Assembly: GCA_038321575.1 (NCBI GenBank)
Contig: JBBQFD010000020.1
Location: 1 to 11,578, forward strand
Length of the DNA: 11,578 nucleotides
Source: JBBQFD01 sp038321575
GTDB taxonomy: Bacteria > Bacillota_I > Bacilli_A > RF39 > UBA660
Reading direction: 5' to 3'
Shown here: positions 7,612 through 11,578 of the stretch, in pieces
How the letters are laid out: every line of letters begins with the position of its first letter
How positions within the stretch are numbered: the stretch's first letter is position 1
Position numbers and translations under genes: made by a program
The notes under the pieces: generated by a model
Told to the model about the DNA's origin: nothing
Seen by the model: only the letters and a program-made list of their open reading frames with translations
Databases searched by the model: none

Positions 7612-8457
7612 ATGAAATCAAATAAGAAATTAGAAATGCGTTATATTATCTTAATTGTACTGGGTATAAGTGCTTTGATGCTGGGGTTAATTACGAGTGC
7701 TGTTAAAGATAATCGTCAATTAAATCCTATTGAAAAATCAATTAAAGATAGTGTATTGTTGATTGGACGAATTGTTTATGCCCCAATTACCTGGGTTAAT
7801 AAACAAATTATTATATACAATGAAAAACAAGATTTATATAATAAATATAAAGCTTTACAAAAGCAGGTATCATTAATAAAACTTAAAGATACTAAAAATA
7901 TTGAGTTAGAATACGAAATTAAAAAACTTAAAGAAGTGTTAAAACTAAATAAAACTTTAAGTGAAAGCTCATATTTAAATGCCACTGTTATTAATCGTAA
8001 TTTAGGTTATTGGTATAATACTTTAACTTTAGATAAGGGCTCAAATAGTGGAATTAAAACTGATATGGCGGTTATTACTGGTAATGGTTTAATTGGCAAA
8101 ATCATTAAAACTACTAATTTTAATAGTACTGTTAAATTACTTACTAGTGAAGATGTTAATAATAAAATATCAATTAAAATTAAAGTAGGCGATACTTTTA
8201 TTTATGGCTTATTAACTGGTTATGATTTAGTAAAACAAACATTCATTATTGAAGGGATTGCTGATAACATTAATATTCCAGTTGATTCAGTAGTTATGAC
8301 AACTGGTTTAGGAGGATTATTTCCAAGCGGAATCTTAATTGGTACTGTTGAATCATTTGAAATGGATAATTTTGGTTTAGCTAAAACGGTATCAGTTAAA
8401 TCAAGCGTTGATTTTAATGATATAAGTTATGTAACTATCTTGAAGAGAGTTGATTAA
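7612..8457 (+). CDS. mreC: Rod-shape-determining protein MreC
   Basis: MreC is a membrane-anchored scaffold of the elongation complex (with MreB, MreD, RodA and class B PBP) that guides lateral wall synthesis. The 281 residues comprise a short basic N-terminus, one membrane segment (about 10-32, YIILIVLGISALMLGLITSAV), a coiled coil (about 65-115, rich in Lys, Glu and Leu) and the beta-rich extracellular domain (about 120-281) with NRNLGYWYNTLTLDKGSNSGI, TGNGLIGKI and TTGLGGLFPSGILIG, which are typical of the family. AGGTGAT is placed 3 bases before the ATG. Its TAA touches the mreD start. mreB is not found at its usual place between radC and mreC. Confidence 0.96.
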   Translation: MKSNKKLEMRYIILIVLGISALMLGLITSAVKDNRQLNPIEKSIKDSVLLIGRIVYAPITWVNKQIIIYNEKQDLYNKYKALQKQVSLIKLKDTKNIELEYEIKKLKEVLKLNKTLSESSYLNATVINRNLGYWYNTLTLDKGSNSGIKTDMAVITGNGLIGKIIKTTNFNSTVKLLTSEDVNNKISIKIKVGDTFIYGLLTGYDLVKQTFIIEGIADNINIPVDSVVMTTGLGGLFPSGILIGTVESFEMDNFGLAKTVSVKSSVDFNDISYVTILKRVD

Positions 8458-8943
8458 ATGATTATTATATTACCCGTTACTATTTTATCTTTTTTATTAG
8501 ATGGCATTATCTCAAATTTTAATTTAGGCTTGCCACTATTTACATTGCTTAGTTTAATTATTATATATCCTTATTTTCGTAATAAAGATGAGAATTTCTT
8601 AATGACATGTGGGATTATCGGTCTTATGTATGACTTTGTATATACTGATACATTACTATTTAACTTCTTAATGTTTATTATGATGGGAATATGTATTAAA
8701 TTTATCTTTTATAGGCTATCTAACAGTCTATTGAATATTAGTTTGATATCTATAGCCTATATTGCGATATATCGTTTAATAAGCTATATAATCCTTTTTT
8801 TAGCAGGGTATATGTCATTTAATATGACACTATTATTTAAAGGAATTTATCAATCATTAATCATAAATATAATATATGTGATCTTAATGTATTTAATAAC
8901 TCACTATTATAGTCGTAAATATCATATTTTAAAAAATGAATAA
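8458..8943 (+). CDS. mreD: Rod-shape-determining protein MreD
   Basis: This 161-residue, very hydrophobic protein has about five membrane segments (around 1-20, 26-42, 50-85 as a pair, 92-118 and 125-147) and ends in a basic tail. The segment GIIGLMYDFVYTDTLLFN matches the conserved MreD core, a Gly/Asp turn inside the membrane. MreD partners MreC in the cell-elongation machinery. The start codon directly abuts the mreC stop (TAAATG), with a GAAGAGAG ribosome site inside the end of mreC, so translation is likely coupled. The protein is poorly conserved in general, so the call rests on topology, motif and position after mreC. Confidence 0.9.
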   Translation: MIIILPVTILSFLLDGIISNFNLGLPLFTLLSLIIIYPYFRNKDENFLMTCGIIGLMYDFVYTDTLLFNFLMFIMMGICIKFIFYRLSNSLLNISLISIAYIAIYRLISYIILFLAGYMSFNMTLLFKGIYQSLIINIIYVILMYLITHYYSRKYHILKNE

Positions 8944-8956
8944 TATCAATTAATGT

Positions 8957-8985
8957 TTGACTTTAAAGGTAATCTATGTTAAAAT
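8957..8985 (+). promoter_or_regulatory. Strong promoter of the rplU-prp-rpmA operon
   Basis: TTGACT (8957-8962) and TAAAAT (8980-8985) are separated by exactly 17 bases, and TG precedes the -10 by one base. This is one of two complete -35/-10 promoters in the window and fits a highly expressed ribosomal operon. Transcription would start near 8992. Confidence 0.78.
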
Positions 8986-8997
8986 TTTATATTGTGT

Positions 8998-9065
8998 AGA
9001 CCTCGTGCTACAACCGCTCAAAAAAGGTTTCAAAACATATTTATATGTACCTTGATGGCGAGTCT
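8998..9065 (+). ncRNA. Structured leader of rplU, likely L21 leader RNA
   Basis: The 100-base leader folds into one long stem. AGA and CTCG (8998-9005, C9001 bulged) pair with CGAG and TCT (9059-9065). An internal loop follows on the 5' side (9006-9013). CCG and TC pair with GATGG (9054-9058) around C9017. After a bulge of A residues, AAGGT (9024-9028) pairs with ACCTT (9049-9053), and an inner hairpin (9035-9040 with 9043-9048) caps it. Low-GC Gram-positive bacteria have a known L21 leader family upstream of rplU, thought to allow feedback by L21. Position and folding fit; I cannot confirm the match to the family model. Confidence 0.62.
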
Positions 9066-9092
9066 TAGATATTTAAAAGAAGGAGGTATTTT

Positions 9093-9395
9093 ATGAAAGC
9101 AGTTATTGAAACTGGTGGAAAACAATATTACATCGAAGAAGGTTCAATTCTTTATGTTGAAAAACTTGAAGAAGTTGCTGGTAGTACTATTAAATTTGAA
9201 AAAGTCTTAATGGCTAACGATGTTATTGGCGCACCATATTTAACTAATGTTGAAGTTACCGGTGAAGTTATTAAAACGGGAAAAGAAAAGAAGTTGATTA
9301 TATTCCATTATAATCCTAAAAAGAAATTCCGTAAGAAACAAGGACACCGTCAACCATATACAAAAGTAGAAATTAAGAGTATTAAAGTTTTATAA
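9093..9395 (+). CDS. rplU: 50S ribosomal protein L21
   Basis: The 100-residue protein is standard for L21, which binds 23S rRNA in the large subunit. It begins MKAVIETGGKQY, the family's hallmark, and has the basic segment IIFHYNPKKKFRKKQGHRQPYTKVEI near the C-terminus (about 70-96) that contacts rRNA. A near-perfect ribosome site, GAAGGAGGT, precedes the ATG by 5 bases. It is the first gene of the rplU-prp-rpmA operon and sits behind a structured leader that probably controls it. Confidence 0.98.
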   Translation: MKAVIETGGKQYYIEEGSILYVEKLEEVAGSTIKFEKVLMANDVIGAPYLTNVEVTGEVIKTGKEKKLIIFHYNPKKKFRKKQGHRQPYTKVEIKSIKVL

Positions 9396-9396
9396 T

Positions 9397-9702
9397 ATGA
9401 TTATAATTAAGATCATAAAAAAAGATAATTTAATAGCCAATATCTCGATAAAAGGTCATGCTGAATATGATGAATCTGGTAAAGATATTGTTTGTTCAGC
9501 AGTTAGTAGTATTGCTATTACCACAATTAATGGTATTATCAAAATTAATCAAAATTTAATCGATTTTAAAGAATCAGATGGTTTTATTGCCATTGATGTC
9601 TTAAATCATAGTGATGTATCTGATATCTTAATAAACAATATGATTGATTTATTAACCGATTTAGAACATCAATATCCTAAATATATAAAAATAAACCAAT
9701 AA
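9397..9702 (+). CDS. prp: Ribosomal-processing cysteine protease Prp
   Basis: The protein has 101 residues and is related to Bacillus YsxB. Prp removes the N-terminal extension of ribosomal protein L27, a step essential for ribosome function in Firmicutes. The catalytic pair is visible as H21 in KGHAEYDESG and C33 in DIVCSAVS, with the usual 12-residue spacing. It lies between rplU and rpmA, the gene of its substrate, as in other Firmicutes. There is one base between the L21 stop and its ATG and no clear ribosome site, so translation probably depends on ribosomes finishing rplU. Confidence 0.96.
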   Translation: MIIIKIIKKDNLIANISIKGHAEYDESGKDIVCSAVSSIAITTINGIIKINQNLIDFKESDGFIAIDVLNHSDVSDILINNMIDLLTDLEHQYPKYIKINQ

Positions 9703-9715
9703 GGAGGTGTCATCC

Positions 9716-10006
9716 ATGTTGAAATTACTACAATTAAATATTCAATTATTTGCCCACAAAAAGGGTCAAGGTTCAACTAGAAATGGACGTGACTCAGTCT
9801 CTAAACGCTTAGGAGCTAAAGCCGCAGACGGTGAATTAGTTCCAGGTGGAGCTATTTTATATCGCCAAAGAGGAACTAGAGTATTCCCTGGAGTTAATGT
9901 CGGAATAGGCAGTGACGATACAGTTTATGCTAAAGTTGCTGGTTATGTAAAATATGAACATATTAATAGAGATCAAAAACAAGTTAGTGTTTATCCAGAG
10001 AGATAA
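9716..10006 (+). CDS. rpmA: 50S ribosomal protein L27 with cleavable N-terminal extension
   Basis: The 96-residue precursor starts MLKLLQLNIQLFAHKKG and continues GSTRNGRDSVSKRLGAK, the standard L27 body. L27 reaches the peptidyl-transferase centre with its N-terminus. By analogy with Staphylococcus, Prp should cut in QLF|AHKK, after F12, giving a mature N-terminus AHKKGQGS like that of L27 in bacteria without the extension. The ATG at 9716 is chosen because AAGGAGG (9701-9707) precedes it by 8 bases and overlaps the prp stop; a GTG at 9707 lies within the ribosome site and is rejected. It is the last gene of the operon, followed by a terminator. Confidence 0.98.
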   Translation: MLKLLQLNIQLFAHKKGQGSTRNGRDSVSKRLGAKAADGELVPGGAILYRQRGTRVFPGVNVGIGSDDTVYAKVAGYVKYEHINRDQKQVSVYPER

Positions 10007-10015
10007 TACTTACTC

Positions 10016-10043
10016 AAAAGGATGGGTAAACCATTCTTTTTTT
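10016..10043 (+). terminator. Rho-independent terminator of rplU-prp-rpmA
   Basis: A 10-bp stem pairs 10016-10025 (AAAAGGATGG) with 10031-10040 (CCATTCTTTT, one G-T pair), around a 5-base loop GTAAA, and is followed by more T residues (10037-10043). It lies 9 bases after the L27 stop. Confidence 0.88.
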
Positions 10044-10055
10044 ATTCTTTTATAG

Positions 10056-10063
10056 TGTATAAT
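10056..10063 (+). promoter_or_regulatory. -10 promoter element of obgE
   Basis: TGTATAAT contains a perfect TATAAT hexamer at 10058-10063, just after the rpmA terminator. The TG is directly adjacent rather than one base off, and no -35 consensus is seen. The predicted start near 10070 leaves a leader of about 13 bases with GAGGTGG before the ATG. Confidence 0.55.
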
Positions 10064-10082
10064 ATGGTTAGTGAGGTGGATT

Positions 10083-11357
10083 ATGTTTATCGATGAAGTT
10101 ACTTTAGTGTTACAAGCAGGTGATGGCGGTACTGGATGTATGGCTTTTCGTCGTGAAAAGTATGTAGAATTTGGTGGTCCTGATGGTGGTAACGGAGGCA
10201 AAGGTAGTGATATTATTTTTGTTGTCGATGAAGGATTAAATACTTTAATTGATTTACGTTATCGTAAAGTTATTAAAGGTGATAAAGGAGCTAATGGTGG
10301 TGGTAAAGGCCAACATGGACGTAAAGCGGAAGATGTTTTAGTTAGAGTTCCACTTGGAACCGTTATTACGAATATGGATACGGGACTTATTATCGCTGAT
10401 TTAACTAAAAAAACTGATACGGTAACCACCTTAGAAGGTGGTCGTGGTGGTCGCGGTAATATCTCACTATCAACTAGAAACAATCCAGTGCCTGATTACT
10501 GTGAAAATGGTGAACCAGGAGATAAATTAAATATCAAAGTTGAACTTAAATTACTTGCGGATGTTGGATTAGTTGGTATGCCTAGTGTTGGTAAATCAAC
10601 ATTAATCTCTAAAATATCAGCATCAAAACCAAAGATTGCCGCTTATCACTTTACAACGTTAAGTCCTAATTTAGGAGTTGTTGCGACTAAGGATCATCGA
10701 TCATTTGTAGTTGCTGATTTACCTGGATTGATTGAAGGGGCATCGCTTGGCGAAGGTTTAGGCGATCAATTCTTAAAACATATTGAAAGAACACGTATTA
10801 TTGCTCATATTATTGATATGAGTGGATCAGAACTTAGAGATCCATATGATGATTATGTGATTATTAATAAAGAATTAGAAAACTTTAATGTTAAGATTAT
10901 GGAAAAACCACAAATTATTTTAGCTAATAAAATGGATATTCCTGCATCTTTAGATAATCTTAAACAATTTAAAAAGAAGGTTAAAGGAATTGAAATATAT
11001 CCAATTTCTGCTATCAATAATGATGGCATTGATGTTGTTTTAGTAAAACTTGCTGATATGCTAGATAAAATTGAAAAGCAACCTTTATATGAAGAAGAAA
11101 AATTCGAAAGCCATATTCTTTATAAATTTAAAGAAGAAAAAGCTTTCCGTATTCATAAGGAAGATGCGCTTTGGGTTATAACTGGAGATGCGGTTGAGAA
11201 GATTTTACGTATGACTAAGTTTTCAAGTGATGAATCAGCATTAAGATTTGCTAACAAAATCAGAAAACTTGGAGTAGATGATGAATTAAGACGTCAAGGT
11301 GCTAAACCAGGAGAATATGTAAGAATTCTTGATTATGAATTTGAATATAAATTATAA
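10083..11357 (+). CDS. obgE: GTPase Obg (ObgE/CgtA), 50S assembly factor
   Basis: Obg binds GTP and the 50S subunit and couples ribosome assembly to stress and growth signals. The 424 residues include all three family domains. The glycine-rich Obg fold covers about 1-158 (DGGTGCMAFRREKYV, GGPDGGNGGKG, GGRGGRGN). The G domain runs about 159-330 with G1 GMPSVGKST (165-173), G3 DLPG (212-215), G4 NKMD (282-285) and G5 SAI. The C-terminal OCT domain covers about 345-424. I use the ATG at 10083 (MFIDEVTL) because GAGGTG precedes it; the GTG at 10071 lies upstream of that site. It has its own promoter and terminator. Bacillus has spo0B between rpmA and obg; here nothing lies between. Confidence 0.98.
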   Translation: MFIDEVTLVLQAGDGGTGCMAFRREKYVEFGGPDGGNGGKGSDIIFVVDEGLNTLIDLRYRKVIKGDKGANGGGKGQHGRKAEDVLVRVPLGTVITNMDTGLIIADLTKKTDTVTTLEGGRGGRGNISLSTRNNPVPDYCENGEPGDKLNIKVELKLLADVGLVGMPSVGKSTLISKISASKPKIAAYHFTTLSPNLGVVATKDHRSFVVADLPGLIEGASLGEGLGDQFLKHIERTRIIAHIIDMSGSELRDPYDDYVIINKELENFNVKIMEKPQIILANKMDIPASLDNLKQFKKKVKGIEIYPISAINNDGIDVVLVKLADMLDKIEKQPLYEEEKFESHILYKFKEEKAFRIHKEDALWVITGDAVEKILRMTKFSSDESALRFANKIRKLGVDDELRRQGAKPGEYVRILDYEFEYKL

Positions 11358-11374
11358 TTAATACTTTTAAAAAT

Positions 11375-11404
11375 AAGGATTAAACAATGTTTAGTCCTTT
11401 TTTC
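11375..11404 (+). terminator. Rho-independent terminator of obgE
   Basis: An 11-bp stem pairs 11375-11385 (AAGGATTAAAC) with 11389-11399 (GTTTAGTCCTT, one T-G pair), with a 3-base loop AAT, and runs into TTTTTT (11398-11403). It begins 17 bases after the obgE stop. Confidence 0.88.
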
Positions 11405-11419
11405 TAAGCTTATTTTTTA

Positions 11420-11448
11420 TTGACATCACTTACTAAATAGTATAAAAT
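11420..11448 (+). promoter_or_regulatory. Promoter of murC
   Basis: A perfect TTGACA (11420-11425) is followed after exactly 17 bases by TAAAAT (11443-11448). This is the best sigma-A-like -35 in the window. The predicted start near 11455 gives a leader of about 29 bases, longer than for most genes here. Confidence 0.78.
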
Positions 11449-11483
11449 TATATCAGTAATATATAATGAATGGAGATGATATG

Positions 11484-11578
11484 ATGTATCATTTTGTTGG
11501 AATAAAAGGAACTGGCATGGGTGCTTTAGCCCAAGTTATGGCAGGGTTAGGTTATGAGGTTCAAGGTAGTGATAAACC
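11484..11578 (+). CDS. murC: UDP-N-acetylmuramate--L-alanine ligase, N-terminal fragment (runs off the window)
   Basis: Only 31 codons are present. MYHFVGIKGTGMGALAQ followed by GYEVQGSDK is the characteristic MurC N-terminus, with the Rossmann-like GIKGTGM loop that binds the UDP substrate. MurC adds L-alanine to UDP-MurNAc, the first peptide step of peptidoglycan synthesis, so the organism builds a cell wall, in keeping with mreC and mreD. Two ATGs stand in tandem at 11481 and 11484. I chose 11484 because GGAGATGAT then lies 3 bases upstream, the spacing seen for the uvrC, proS, radC and mreC starts. Confidence 0.92.
   Translation, partial: MYHFVGIKGTGMGALAQVMAGLGYEVQGSDK

Noticed and set aside
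10259..10483. Minus-strand open frame within obgE, proline- and serine-rich
   Set aside because: It is an antisense shadow of the glycine-rich Obg fold; Gly codons read as Pro or Thr on the other strand.
1..11578. CRISPR arrays, insertion sequences, tRNA or rRNA genes, phage or defence modules
   Set aside because: No tandem spaced repeats, transposase motifs, tRNA-like cloverleafs or rRNA signatures were seen; nearly all bases are used by housekeeping genes and their signals.

Overview
The window comes from an AT-rich (about 30% G+C by eye) low-GC Gram-positive bacterium of the Firmicutes/Bacilli-Mollicutes branch that still has a cell wall. The evidence is the gene content (mreC, mreD, start of murC), the strong AGGTGAT-type Shine-Dalgarno sites, an L27 protein with a cleavable N-terminal extension plus its protease Prp, and gene order resembling the radC-mre-rplU-obg region of Bacillus. 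All 13 genes whose 3' ends are visible stop with TAA or TAG. All seven tryptophans are TGG, so nothing indicates recoding of TGA. The small, compact, non-sporulation gene set and the BspA-like leucine-rich surface protein fit a host-associated, uncultured Erysipelotrichales/RF39-like lineage, but that placement is inference.

Layout. Bases 1-923 hold the 3' end of a leucine-rich-repeat surface protein and a lipoprotein of unknown function. A 32-bp perfect palindrome then acts as a two-way terminator against the convergent yigZ/IMPACT-family gene (934-1524, minus strand). yigZ is divergent from uvrC across a 103-bp promoter region. uvrC and mutL (1628-5115) form a DNA-repair operon joining nucleotide excision repair and mismatch repair. 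proS (prolyl-tRNA synthetase), radC, then mreC-mreD follow, each unit with its own promoter and/or terminator. After a structured leader RNA comes the rplU-prp-rpmA operon, in which the protease Prp sits between the two ribosomal protein genes and trims L27. A terminator, obgE (ribosome-assembly GTPase), another terminator and the first 31 codons of murC close the window.

How the genes relate. From radC to obgE the order follows the classical Firmicutes island radC-mreBCD-minCD-spoIVFAB-rplU-prp-rpmA-spo0B-obg, but mreB, minCD, spoIVFAB and spo0B are absent from their usual places. Regulation looks minimal. Most promoters are an extended -10 box (TATGCTATAAT or close) with no recognisable -35, placed 14-27 bases before the start codon, giving very short 5' leaders. 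The exceptions are rplU and murC, which have good -35 boxes.

This is mostly a well-understood housekeeping region. I found no sign of a new defence, mobile or biosynthetic system. The points worth a second look are architectural: promoter style, gene losses from a conserved island, terminators built into coding ends, and the unknown lipoprotein.
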